NCBI GenBank assembly: GCA_938743325.2
Contig: OW568862.1
Span: 1,093,501 to 1,157,500, forward strand
DNA: 64,000 bases
Origin: Pycnococcus provasolii
Lineage: Eukaryota; Chlorophyta; Pseudoscourfieldiophyceae; Pseudoscourfieldiales; Pycnococcaceae
Direction of reading: 5' to 3'
Of this stretch, positions 36,396 to 45,673 are shown in pieces. Under the pieces are notes generated by a model that worked only from the letters and a program-made list of their open reading frames with translations, did no database searches and was not told the DNA's origin. The translations under genes were made by a program, and so were the position numbers. The number at the start of each line of letters is the position of its first letter. The first letter of the stretch is position 1.

Positions 36396-38108
36396 ATGTC
36401 GACGTCGTCCCCTCCTCCGCCCCTCGCCACTCTGCCGTCGCGCCGCGCCATGGCCGTACGCTCCGTCGTGCTCGCGTCGCTCGGCGGCCTGCTGTTCGGG
36501 TACGACCTCGGATTCGTCGGCGGCGCGCTCGACTCCATGGGCAGCGACCTGGAACTGACGACGGTCGGCAAGGAAGGCGTCGTCGCGAGCGCGAAGTTTG
36601 GCGCGGCATTTGGCAGCTTGTTGGGTGGGGCGACGCTCGTGGCTCTTGGGAGAAGAACGTCCCTCGCACTCAGCGCCTTGCCGTACACCGTTGGACCAGC
36701 CATCATGCTGGTCGCGCCGAACGTGTATGTGATGGTGGTCGGACGTTGGGTCACCGGACTCGGTGTAGGTATCAGCAGCGTCGCTTCGCCATGTTACCTG
36801 TGCGAGACGGCGACGCCGGAGGCGAGAGGAACGCTCGTGGCGTGCTACGAGGTTGCCATTGCTGTGGGATTTCTGGTTGCAACCGCTACGGACTACGCGT
36901 TTAGCAACGTCAGCCACGGCTGGAGATATTTGGTGTGCATTGGACTACCACCCGCGGTTGCTCTGCCTCTTGCGATGGTTGCGCTTCCGGAAAGTCCTCG
37001 TTGGCTTATCATGCGAGGTGAAATGAGAAGGGCTCTGCGCGCCATCGAGTGGCTGCGTGGTGCATCGCCCCCTCCTGGTTGGGATGCACACACGCCGCGT
37101 CGACCGACAGCCACACAGATCCCGGCGGTGGACGGTGTGGATGTGTCGCACTGTACGTGGGTGAACGACGAGCTGCTTGAGATCTGGGACTCGGTGGAGC
37201 GCTTCGAAAGGATGCAGCAGCTCTCGTCGGGCTCGCGTGCGTCCGATCCAGCAGCCCCCGCGCCACCTCGCCACCTTCCCTTCTCTTCGTCAGCATGGTA
37301 CTCGACGTGCGGCGCTCTCCTTTCGAACGCGCGTGCAGTCGCACGCCTGCTTAGAACGGGCGCTGGACCCGAGCGTCGTGGCCTGCTCATTGCGTGCACA
37401 CTCGCATTTTTCAATCAGATGTGCGCATCGACGTCGATCATCGTGTACGTGCAGGAGCTCGCGCACCTCGCAGGCGTCACCTCCTCCGCCTCGAGAAATT
37501 TGATAGCTTCGGCGGTTGCCGCCTCCAAACTGGTGGGAGTGATGTTCGGCTTGTGGGCTGTGGACAGGCTTGGACGGCGCCCTCTGCTACTCTTCGGAAG
37601 CTCGGTCGGCGCGGCAGCATTGCTCGTGCTAGCGGTGGGCTCTTCGTTGGGCAATGTGGCGCTGTTGGTGACATTTGCGTGCGCTTTCACCTTTACGTTC
37701 TACTCGAGCTGGGGAACGGTTTACTGGGTGCTTTCCAGCGAGTTGTTCACCACCGAAACACGAGGCGCAGGCCAAGGTCTGGCCACGGCATTGATGTACA
37801 TTTTTGGAAGCACGAGTTCGATGATGTTCCTCTCCGTTGCGAAAAGTGCCATGGGTTTGTATCCGTTTGCGTTTGTGATGCTGATGAGCTTGGTGTTTGT
37901 ATTCTTGTGCGTGCCAGAAACACGAGGCTTGACGCTCGAGGAGGTGATGGAGAAGCTCGCGGTGGGAGGAGGTGGCGCAACCAAGTGGACGGACAATGAG
38001 CTGGCGGCGGTGTCGGAAGATGGACAACCAACTAGTGAAGGCGATTCGTCACGCCTCGTCGCAGCCGGCGCGACTAGCAGCACTAGCGCGATGTACAGTA
38101 AAACTTAG
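36396..38108 (+). CDS. MFS sugar porter
   Basis: 570 residues from MSTSSPPPP; the frame upstream opens only with TTG. Twelve membrane helices are expected. Sugar-porter signatures are present: GGLLFGYDLGFVGGAL in helix 1, GRWVTGLGVGISS, PESPRWLIMRG after helix 6, DRLGRRPLLL between helices 8 and 9, and VPETRGLTLEEV at the end. The central loop (~240-310) is enlarged and includes a Pro/Ser stretch. The final ~45 residues are cytosolic and acidic/Ser-rich. Substrate cannot be read; hexose or myo-inositol proton symport is typical. Two TGTAA signals follow the stop. Confidence 0.9.
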   Translation: MSTSSPPPPLATLPSRRAMAVRSVVLASLGGLLFGYDLGFVGGALDSMGSDLELTTVGKEGVVASAKFGAAFGSLLGGATLVALGRRTSLALSALPYTVGPAIMLVAPNVYVMVVGRWVTGLGVGISSVASPCYLCETATPEARGTLVACYEVAIAVGFLVATATDYAFSNVSHGWRYLVCIGLPPAVALPLAMVALPESPRWLIMRGEMRRALRAIEWLRGASPPPGWDAHTPRRPTATQIPAVDGVDVSHCTWVNDELLEIWDSVERFERMQQLSSGSRASDPAAPAPPRHLPFSSSAWYSTCGALLSNARAVARLLRTGAGPERRGLLIACTLAFFNQMCASTSIIVYVQELAHLAGVTSSASRNLIASAVAASKLVGVMFGLWAVDRLGRRPLLLFGSSVGAAALLVLAVGSSLGNVALLVTFACAFTFTFYSSWGTVYWVLSSELFTTETRGAGQGLATALMYIFGSTSSMMFLSVAKSAMGLYPFAFVMLMSLVFVFLCVPETRGLTLEEVMEKLAVGGGGATKWTDNELAAVSEDGQPTSEGDSSRLVAAGATSSTSAMYSKT

Positions 38109-38135
38109 CAGTTGTATGTACCTGTACAAAAATAC

Positions 38136-38147
38136 TGTAAACTGTAA
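38136..38147 (+). terminator. Two UGUAA poly(A) signals of the sugar porter gene
   Basis: TGTAA occurs at 38136 and 38143, 28-35 nt after the stop. Confidence 0.45.
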
Positions 38148-38273
38148 AGTAAATAAGAATGATAAGCAAGTTTTTGGAAACCGGGTACTCAACAAGTTGG
38201 CTACCCGGTCGTCATTCACGTCTATTAAGGTGGAAAAAAATATTACTTGATAACAAGTAAAAAAGAAACGTCT

Positions 38274-39059
38274 TTACGCAACCGCGTGTCCTCCCAGCAT
38301 GCCCCAGAGGATCGGCTGGTTCTTGACGACATGGTGGTAGCCGACGGCACCAATGTGCGCTCCAAACAGAGCCTCGAACGGGATGCCGAGCTTCTTGTGA
38401 ATCTTGAACGCTTGTCCTGCGAGCTTTCCGTTCCTCTTCTCCTTGGGAGCTCCTGGGATGGTGGTTGTGAAAAAAGGCAAGCCCTTGCCTCCATAGTACC
38501 CCATGACGACGCCAGTCACAGGCATGATCGTCATGCCCGCATACAGTCCCGCGTGTCCGATGCGTGCGGCAAGGTGTTCGAGTGCGTGTCCTGACGGCAG
38601 CGCGGGTAGTTTACTGGCGAGTCGTATACCGACGCGTGGAACGAGGAGCATCGCCGCGAGCGTCCCCGCGCTCTTATGTAAGTGCATCATGTCCCCTTTC
38701 GTCTTCTTATCCTTCGACTGCTGCGCGATGTTGACTGTGGTGAAGCACGTGATTGCCGCGCCGGCCATGAGCCAGTGGAGCAGTTGGTGTACAGCTGTGT
38801 AGTTCTCGAGTTTCTCCGCCACCACACCGGAAGATGATGATGCTGAAGATGCTGAAGATGATGCTGAAGAGGCGGATGAGGACACCATTTTATTAACATG
38901 AGCACCCCCTTGAAAGGGAAAGGAACCACCAGGGAATGTAACAGGCTTCTTCATAAAGGAAGAGGAAGCGTGCTTCATGAAGGCTGAGGACGCCCATGAG
39001 CCTGTCGTCGTCATGGGTGTCACCATGATGGATGATCCCACACGGTGCGCGAACATCAT
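38274..39059 (-). CDS. Bacterial-type cytochrome b561 (CybB-like), organelle-targeted
   Basis: 261 residues. The N-terminal ~80 are acid-free up to the Ser run, with Met, Ser, Lys and Phe, as in an organelle transit peptide. The domain from ~88 has four membrane helices with the heme-ligand pattern of the prokaryotic family: YTAVHQLLHWLMAG (two His), DMMHLHKSAGTLAAM, LARIGHAGLYAGMTIMPVTGVVMGYYGG, and FGAHIGAVGYHH near the end. This family moves electrons from quinol or superoxide in bacterial membranes and is distinct from the ascorbate-type eukaryotic b561. Two adjacent ATGs exist; the first is used. It converges with the sugar porter gene. Confidence 0.87.
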   Translation of the reverse strand: MMFAHRVGSSIMVTPMTTTGSWASSAFMKHASSSFMKKPVTFPGGSFPFQGGAHVNKMVSSSASSASSSASSASSSSGVVAEKLENYTAVHQLLHWLMAGAAITCFTTVNIAQQSKDKKTKGDMMHLHKSAGTLAAMLLVPRVGIRLASKLPALPSGHALEHLAARIGHAGLYAGMTIMPVTGVVMGYYGGKGLPFFTTTIPGAPKEKRNGKLAGQAFKIHKKLGIPFEALFGAHIGAVGYHHVVKNQPILWGMLGGHAVA

Positions 39060-39782
39060 CCTACCAATAAGAGTAGACTGAAACAGAATGACCGGTTCTG
39101 GATGGCGGGATTCCCCGGGAAATATCTACCATACCACCCAACCTCAACCACCCTATTTGGTACCCGGGTAGGAGTATCAAGCCACCTAGAAGGAATCGTC
39201 GGAATCTGGTTCTTGGGGGGGAAATCAAACCAAGTACAACCAGGGAAATGGTCGGCGAGCCTCAGCATCGAAGAAACAACCACGGAGGCCACGCCCTTGC
39301 CCAACCTCCCTTGCGGGTCCCGTGCCTTGCTTGACCTGTGCCTTAACGCGGCGGTGAAAAATAGGACACGGCTACTACCATAGTCCTTACACAACGATGA
39401 TGGGGATCCGTCTCTTGTTGCATCTACATATTCTATTCATGTAAGGTGGTATGTAATGTCTTTTTATTAGCAGGTTTGTTTGGCACAAGCCCTTCCTTAT
39501 TCTTAACTTATTTGTGTCAGAGATCCCTTAACCATACAGTACGTCCTTGCGCCTCTTCACATCGCATCATTCGTCATCTTCATCATCACTGGCCGGCATC
39601 TTCATCTTCATCACCAGTAGTCAGTCAGTCAGTCTGTCTGTCTGTCTCGTCAAACATCAGTCAGATTGTCTCAGCGATCTCTTAGTATACAGTATTCACT
39701 ACAGTAGTAGTACCCCACGGTATCATAGTTGGGGACGGATTCGTGGTTGGTGTACTACTACGATAGTAGGGGATAAGTAAGT
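39060..39782. promoter_or_regulatory. Divergent intergenic region, no gene seen
   Basis: About 720 bp between cytochrome b561 and the Notum-like gene. It has short palindromic CCCGGG and GGTACC segments, a GTCA/GTCT microsatellite near 39621-39650 and no supported coding region. Confidence 0.5.
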
Positions 39783-41441
39783 ATGGCCACCATCACGTCG
39801 TCGTCGTCGCTTGACATCATCGTCGCTGATACAGGCATGTCGCCTCTGTTTACGCGCTTACGTGTCCTCCTGACCACCGCAGTCGCCGCGATTCTTTTAT
39901 ACGGTGCGTACGACTTCGCACACAAGAACATTAACAAAGCTGTCGCACCGCGCGCGGAGGACATGCACGCGGACTTTGTCAGGAGCATGGCTGTGCGATT
40001 TGACAGGCAAGCTTCGAAGGAACCCAGCGAAGGACTGTGGGCCAGCGAACGCATGCCCAACGGACTTATGCGCACACCACCTGACATGCCGGCTGACGTC
40101 GGCGACGACAGGAGAATCCTCACGCTCCACCGGCTCAACGATACGGCGGCAACGTGCCTCGACGGTACGCAAGGAGCCTTCTATTACCGTAAAGGACACG
40201 CGGGTATCGGAAGACGGCACCACCTCATCTACCTGCAGGGTGGCGCGTGGTGCACGAGCGAAAAGTCAACACCGCGGCCAGGAGGGGAGAGCTGCACGGA
40301 CCGAGCGAAGGGCATGATGGGATCCACGAGCGGCGACTGGCCAACTGCACGCCTCGGCTCAGACTGGGACCCGCTCTTTGCGTCAAGCTTGCGCGACTAC
40401 TCACTCGCGTTCGTGCGCTACTGCGACGGAGCTTCGTTCAGCGGCACGGCGGGAGAAGGTGCCGCCGGCGCCGGAGATGGCTCGGCTCCACGCAGCCGTG
40501 GAGATGCCATCGTTCGCGCAGTTGTGCAGCAGCTTTTCGAATCGCATGGGCTCGATAAGGCGGACACCGTCGTGCTCGCGGGAGGATCTGCCGGCGCTCT
40601 CGGAGCTCTGCTGCAGGTTGATCGCGTCGCGGACCAGCTCGAACGCATGGGAAGCCGTGCCAAGGTGCTGGCACTCGCAGACTCGGGCGTCTTTCTACAC
40701 CACGAGTCGCCCAACTTTTTCGGAAAAGAGCACCCTCACGACTACGTTGCGTCGATGCGCTTCGTGCATGCGCACCACCGCGTCGCTGTTCCGGAAGCAT
40801 GCGCGGTGGAGAATGCCGGCGACGACGAGTACCGCTGTCTGTTCGCGGAGCACTTGATACCACACATTCGCAGCCCCATCTTCCTTTTGCAGAGCGTATT
40901 TGACGCGTGGATGCTTGGGAACGTGCTGAGCCCAGCCGATAGCACGCACGTGCCTCGCGTGAACGCCTTTGGCGACGCTGTGGAGACGGCGATGGCGAAG
41001 GCGCTTTCGAGCAAGAAGGGTGGGGCCGCGGGAGCCTTTGTAGACAGGTGCAGGCACCACTGCTTTTCCTGGCGAGGCGTGGAAGCGACACAGGGCGACG
41101 GCGCGCCGGCAACGCAGCTGCAGGCATTCGAGTCATTCATGACCGCGGCGCGCTCGGGAGATGCCTCTGGCGGTGTGCAGAAGCCGATGGTGTGGCGACA
41201 GTCGGGAGCATATCCATGCATGAAGTGCTGTCCGCCTGGCCTTTTCGTGCCTGGCGCTGGAGGGGCCACGAGTCTGTGGAATACGATCGATCCGGTTTCT
41301 CGCAAGTGGATCAAGTACGGTAGCATAGGGCTTCTGATTTGGTGCTTCCTCGCGCATGCAATCAAGTACTTACGTACGAGGCGAAGACCGCGTGTGACAG
41401 GCGGTCATTCGCATTCGCATGATCACTCGCGTGGAGGTTGA
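39783..41441 (+). CDS. Pectin acetylesterase/Notum-family carboxylesterase with two membrane anchors
   Basis: 552 residues. An N-terminal anchor (LLTTAVAAILLYGAYDF, ~25-42) leads to a lumenal alpha/beta-hydrolase of family CE13. Family motifs: LIYLQGGAWC (oxyanion strand), DYSLAFVRYCDGASFSG and VVLAGGSAGALGAL, with nucleophile Ser269. DSGVFLHHE and RHHCFSW supply probable acid and His residues. Plant enzymes deacetylate pectin; animal Notum removes palmitoleate from Wnt. A second membrane helix (SIGLLIWCFLAHAIKYL) and a His/Ser/Asp tail (HSHSHDHS) at the C-terminus are not typical and could hold the protein by both ends or bind metal. Confidence 0.85.
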   Translation: MATITSSSSLDIIVADTGMSPLFTRLRVLLTTAVAAILLYGAYDFAHKNINKAVAPRAEDMHADFVRSMAVRFDRQASKEPSEGLWASERMPNGLMRTPPDMPADVGDDRRILTLHRLNDTAATCLDGTQGAFYYRKGHAGIGRRHHLIYLQGGAWCTSEKSTPRPGGESCTDRAKGMMGSTSGDWPTARLGSDWDPLFASSLRDYSLAFVRYCDGASFSGTAGEGAAGAGDGSAPRSRGDAIVRAVVQQLFESHGLDKADTVVLAGGSAGALGALLQVDRVADQLERMGSRAKVLALADSGVFLHHESPNFFGKEHPHDYVASMRFVHAHHRVAVPEACAVENAGDDEYRCLFAEHLIPHIRSPIFLLQSVFDAWMLGNVLSPADSTHVPRVNAFGDAVETAMAKALSSKKGGAAGAFVDRCRHHCFSWRGVEATQGDGAPATQLQAFESFMTAARSGDASGGVQKPMVWRQSGAYPCMKCCPPGLFVPGAGGATSLWNTIDPVSRKWIKYGSIGLLIWCFLAHAIKYLRTRRRPRVTGGHSHSHDHSRGG

Positions 41442-41842
41442 CGGTAATGTAGGATGACGTCGTCGATACGCGGCCCGTCATCGTGCTTGAAAGAAGGAAG
41501 GTGTATGTTGTCATTTTTTCCATGACACGAACCTATGACGCGCGCGTTTGCCACAAAAAAAAAACAATGTTTTCGCAACTTATGCGAATGAGGCCGCGTG
41601 CTGAGAAAATCACTTACTTCTATCTTGACTTTCATTGTTACTTAGTTTCTTCTTTTTTTCTCGTCTTTTGTCTTTTCTTTTGATCATTTAGATGAAGGAG
41701 TTGTCGTCGTTTAGTTACAGGTTTCCAACAACCTCTTCTAAAAGTTCACTCCTCCAATTTTTCTTTCTTGAGATTCGAATATTCACCCCAAGGTATTTTT
41801 CTGGCTGGTAACACCAAAAAATGTCTTGTACCCGTATACGTT
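41442..41842. other. Intergenic between convergent genes
   Basis: 400 bp of 3' flank for the Notum-like gene and the first wall glycoprotein. A TGTAA in minus orientation is near 41718. No gene seen. Confidence 0.5.
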
Positions 41843-44800
41843 TTAGCTATTTCCGTCGTCCGTGTCTTCGAATCCGGAGAGATCCTGGTCCATGCTATCT
41901 TCCTCCAGCGCTTCGCCATCGTCAGATTCGTCGTCCGAATCAAGATGCTTCAGGGCGTCGAATGTAAGGCGAGCGATGGAAGGCGACGGTTCCTCCTCCT
42001 CCTGCTCCCTCTCGTCATCCTGGATTCCGAGGAGACGCATCGTCTCGGCTTGGGATGTCGCAGCCGCGGTTATGCTGGCAAGGCGAGGCGTCTCGGCTGG
42101 TTTTGGTGCGGCGGAGAAAGATGCTGTGACGGAAGATACGTCAGCGACGGCTGCACGGAAAGCGGAAAGCCCAGGAGCCTTGGCTTGAGGAGGAGGAGGA
42201 GGAGCAGCAGCAGCAGCAGCAGCAGCATCAGGCTTGCGTGGTGACGTAGCTGGTGAGGTAGTAGCAGCAGCAGCATCAGGCTTGCGTGGTGACGTAGCAG
42301 GTGATGTAGCACCAGTAGGCTTGCGTGGCTTAAAAAGGTCGAAAACTTCCTCTAGGCTCACAGTGCGTCGCAACCGCCGCCGCTCCAGCTCATTCAGCAC
42401 ATCCGCGAATGTTACGTCAGGAGAGCCGTCTAGGCTTGGGCGAGCGGGTAGTGGCATAAACGGCTTCAGAGCCGGATCTGCCCGAAGCTCTTTGAGCATC
42501 TCCGCCTTGTTGACTTCCCCAGTCTTCTGCTTATCAACGCGACGGAAGGCCTCGATCACGATGGTCATTCCCTCTTCAATGTCGCCTCCGTACACGAGCG
42601 CATCCACCGTTTCTGCGGAAAGCAGTGGTGCCGTCGCAGCATTGCTGGATTGCGCGTGGAACGCTGGATTCTCTCGAACGCCCTCCCCTTCCGTCCCAGC
42701 TCTTTCGTACGCGGGATTGTACCCCTCCGGAGACATCTCGGCAACTACAGGATCCTTGCCATGTGGACGACCCTTTGGCACCGCGTCCTCCTCGTCTTCC
42801 TCCCCATGGCTCGCCGCAGCTGCCATGAGCGCGGCAGCCGTGAGACGCGATGGTGTATCGGGAATGCCCTCCTCGGCGGCGGCGGCGGCGGCAGCCTCCG
42901 CCTCGGTCTCGTCCGCCATAGACGCCGCCGACGAGATGACCACAGGATTGTACTCCGAATCGGCTTGCGTCGTCGCATATTTCGAAGATGCTGAGCTGAT
43001 CGAGCGGTGAAGAGTCCGCCTTCCTGATGCGAATGTGGCGTACGCGATGACGGCCACAAAGAACAGCGTAATAGCGCCAACGATCATCCAAAAGGTCCAC
43101 CCCTCCTCAAGTTTCATTCCCATCGCCTCATTCACCCCGAGTGGATCCTTGTAAACCTTTTTCTGCGCTTTCACGACTGGCGGCGATGGAATCGGGGGTG
43201 GGCTTGGCGGCGGTGGCGGCGGGCTCGGCGGCGGGCTTGGCGGTGGCGGTGGAGGGCTCGGCGGCGGCGGAGGGGGAGGAGGCGGTCTCCGACGTGCCTC
43301 TACAGCCTTCAAGCGCTCCGCCTCAGCCTGCTCAAGGAGTGCAACATCATTCGAGTTTTGAATCGCATCAGCATCGAATGCTTCAGCCACGCTCGTGGCA
43401 CAAACCTCCACGATACCCTCATCTGGCATATTCGACACCGTGTATGGTGGCGGTGGCGAGATGCGGAAATCGCCAAAGGGGGGAATCCATGGGTTCGGTG
43501 GACTGGGCGGCGGATACGGGGGTGGGCTCGGCGGTGGTGGCGGCGGACTCGGCGGCGGGCTGGGCGGTGGCGGAGGAGGCGGCAATTTCAGTCCAGGTGG
43601 TGGTGGCGGCGGCGGGCTGGGCGGCGGCGGCGGAGATGCCGGCGCCGGCGGTGGGCTGGGCGGCGGCGGCGGGCTGGGCGGCGGGCTGGGCGGGTTTGGA
43701 GATGGTGGCGGCGGACTTGATACCGTCGTCTTCATCGCACAAGCCGCCGTGGCTGTGATTAGCGGATCTACGATTTGTGCAGTCCCAAGCGTCATCAATG
43801 CGTTTTGCTGAGATGAGGCAATGACACCACTCAAAAGAGACGAGCGCAGCGAACCGTCAGTCAGAGACGCTTCGAGGCGTTTCAAAATAACTTCCGTGAC
43901 CTCAGATGGAGCAAATGCGGCAACGCTCACCGTCACCACCGGAACTGTGCCTGGGCTCTCCTGCCGGCGTGACGGGGCGACATTCTCCTCGTAAACGTAG
44001 AGCTCCACATCTGGCTCCCAGACGCCCATCGCACTTGAGTAGGCACGCAGTACCGCAGCCTGCTGCTTGCCACGAAACGTGCCATTGGCTGTCATGTATG
44101 AGAATTCAACGGATGATGTGACGATCCCAATTTGTTTGTACGGCTTGGTAGCATACGGTCCAAGCTTGGCCTGTTCGAATCCAAGTCGCTTCAAGAACAC
44201 CTCGGGCATTTCCATGGCAGCTTTTTTGATATCATCCTTCAGCACGTACTTGAGTGGGACGGTGCACGTTGCGCCATCGCCCTCCATGTGTTCGGGGCAT
44301 TTGCCACAGGTTCTTCCTTCGCTTGGCGCAGGCAAGTCCGTGCATTCCACACCGGGGAAGCACGGTGTGAGCACACACGCATCGAAGTCCTCGCATTGTC
44401 CGGTGCTGTTACGCATGGTTCCATTCGCGCAGACTGTCTCATTTGCAAGCGGCGGCGGCGGCGGCGGATTGGGAGGCGGTGGGCTCGGCGGCGGCGAGCT
44501 CGGGGTTGGTTTGGGAGGCGCTGGAGGCCGATTCGGAGGCGGCGGCGAAGGAGGGGGGGAGGGTGGCGGAGGCAGAAACGGAGGAGGAGGAGGGGGTGAC
44601 GGCGGCGAAGGTGCAGGCGGCGGGCTCGGAGGCGGGCTCGGCGGCGGCGGGCTTGGTGGTAAGGGCGGCGGCGGCGGACTCGGTGGCGAGGGCGGCGGTG
44701 GAGGGCACGCGTTATACCGCCTGCAGTCAAACGGCAGATACGGCGGATACGGCGGCTCCAGCGGAGGGCGCGGCGGCGGCGGTGGGCTTGGTGGTAAGGG

Positions 44801-45673
44801 CGGCGGGCTTGGCGGTGGTGGCGGGCTTGGTGGGGCTGGCGGCGGACTGCAGAACACTTCAATTTCCGAATCGAGTGGCGTGCAACCTGTGTATGGAGGT
44901 AACGGCGGGCTTGGCGGTGGCCGTGGTGGAGGCGGCGGCGAAGGCGGCGGCGGCGGCGGTGGTGGTGTTGGCGGCGGCGGCGGCGGCGGCGGCGGAGCTG
45001 ACAGGCGTCCTGCAAGGTTGACCGTAAGCTGAGTGAGGCTCGCTAGGCCGCTGCTAAAGAGCGTGTTTCTCAGATCTTGAGCCTTCGCCGACGTGAGCAT
45101 CGCTTGCACGGAATCGGCGGCGACGGCAGATACGACTTCCACCTTAAACTCGACACGCACCGCCAAGACTTGCAGCAGTCGTCGCCCCCCGCCGGCCCGC
45201 CGCCCCACGGGCCCGGGCCCGGGCGCGCTGCCTGAGCCTCCAGACACGTCCTTGACAAGTTCGATGATGACGTTATCTTTGCTAACCTGAATGCGCGTTT
45301 TGACGTGCTCCGCCACACCGGCGCGGAACGCATCCTGTGCCGTGTTGTTGAATGTGGTACCGCTGTATCCCCGCATCGTGACGATGGACTGTACGGCGAG
45401 CGGCATGGATGTCCCCGGCAGCGGCGGCGGCGGCCGCGGCGGCGGCGGTGGTGGCGGTGGTGGTGGAGGCGGCATAGGTGGTGGAGGAGGCGGCGGTGGT
45501 GGCGCAGGTGGCGGTGGTGGCGACGACGGCGGCGGTGGTGGCGGTGGGGGAGGCGGCGGGTACAGTGTTTGCAGTCCGTAGAACGACGGCGCCTGAGCTC
45601 GCGCGCTCGGTATCAGGCTGCAGCAGCACACTGTGCTCGTGAGCACAAAGAGCACAAAGTGAAGACGCGTCAT
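41843..45673 (-). CDS. Transmembrane hydroxyproline-rich glycoprotein with EGF-like module and cytosolic EF-hand (copy A)
   Basis: 1276 residues. Signal peptide 1-26, then FYGL and the first Pro run. A small algal-matrix domain (~95-225, with RRLLQVLAV) follows, then long (Ser-Pro3-7) tracts to ~410. An EGF-like Cys module (~414-469) reads DACVLTPCFPGVECTD and EGRTCGKCP. A second matrix domain spans ~470-640, with more Pro tracts to ~840. One membrane helix (WMIVGAITLFFVAVIAYATF) lies at ~858-880. The cytosolic tail has one EF-hand with loop DKQKTGEVNKAE (Asp1047-Glu1058), a helix ending SLEEVFDLF, then Ala/Pro repeats. The extracellular part fits chlorophyte wall glycoproteins. The transmembrane plus EF-hand arrangement suggests a wall-to-calcium sensor (inference). 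Paralogue at 53565. Confidence 0.85.
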   Translation of the reverse strand: MTRLHFVLFVLTSTVCCCSLIPSARAQAPSFYGLQTLYPPPPPPPPPPPSSPPPPPAPPPPPPPPPMPPPPPPPPPPPPRPPPPLPGTSMPLAVQSIVTMRGYSGTTFNNTAQDAFRAGVAEHVKTRIQVSKDNVIIELVKDVSGGSGSAPGPGPVGRRAGGGRRLLQVLAVRVEFKVEVVSAVAADSVQAMLTSAKAQDLRNTLFSSGLASLTQLTVNLAGRLSAPPPPPPPPPTPPPPPPPPSPPPPPRPPPSPPLPPYTGCTPLDSEIEVFCSPPPAPPSPPPPPSPPPLPPSPPPPPRPPLEPPYPPYLPFDCRRYNACPPPPPSPPSPPPPPLPPSPPPPSPPPSPPPAPSPPSPPPPPPFLPPPPSPPPSPPPPNRPPAPPKPTPSSPPPSPPPPNPPPPPPLANETVCANGTMRNSTGQCEDFDACVLTPCFPGVECTDLPAPSEGRTCGKCPEHMEGDGATCTVPLKYVLKDDIKKAAMEMPEVFLKRLGFEQAKLGPYATKPYKQIGIVTSSVEFSYMTANGTFRGKQQAAVLRAYSSAMGVWEPDVELYVYEENVAPSRRQESPGTVPVVTVSVAAFAPSEVTEVILKRLEASLTDGSLRSSLLSGVIASSQQNALMTLGTAQIVDPLITATAACAMKTTVSSPPPPSPNPPSPPPSPPPPPSPPPAPASPPPPPSPPPPPPPGLKLPPPPPPPSPPPSPPPPPPSPPPYPPPSPPNPWIPPFGDFRISPPPPYTVSNMPDEGIVEVCATSVAEAFDADAIQNSNDVALLEQAEAERLKAVEARRRPPPPPPPPPSPPPPPPSPPPSPPPPPPSPPPIPSPPVVKAQKKVYKDPLGVNEAMGMKLEEGWTFWMIVGAITLFFVAVIAYATFASGRRTLHRSISSASSKYATTQADSEYNPVVISSAASMADETEAEAAAAAAAEEGIPDTPSRLTAAALMAAAASHGEEDEEDAVPKGRPHGKDPVVAEMSPEGYNPAYERAGTEGEGVRENPAFHAQSSNAATAPLLSAETVDALVYGGDIEEGMTIVIEAFRRVDKQKTGEVNKAEMLKELRADPALKPFMPLPARPSLDGSPDVTFADVLNELERRRLRRTVSLEEVFDLFKPRKPTGATSPATSPRKPDAAAATTSPATSPRKPDAAAAAAAAPPPPPQAKAPGLSAFRAAVADVSSVTASFSAAPKPAETPRLASITAAATSQAETMRLLGIQDDEREQEEEEPSPSIARLTFDALKHLDSDDESDDGEALEEDSMDQDLSGFEDTDDGNS
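42190..42325 (-). repeat. TSPATSPRKPDAAAA coding repeat in copy A tail
   Basis: Two to three copies of a block encoding SPRKPDAAAA, separated by GCA/GCT trinucleotide runs that vary the Ala count. Confidence 0.8.
43190..45570 (-). repeat. Proline-codon low-complexity tracts of copy A
   Basis: Several long GGC/GGT/GGA-rich (plus-strand) blocks encode Pro and Ser-Pro runs, near 43190-43290, 43440-43720, 44440-44860, 44900-45000 and 45415-45560. They create strong plus-strand Gly-rich shadow frames and are a likely source of assembly or length variation. Confidence 0.85.

Noticed and set aside
43395-45032. Long plus-strand Gly-rich frames opposite wall glycoprotein A
   Set aside because: They are complements of Pro/Ser-Pro codon tracts; the minus-strand protein has signal peptide, membrane helix and EF-hand.
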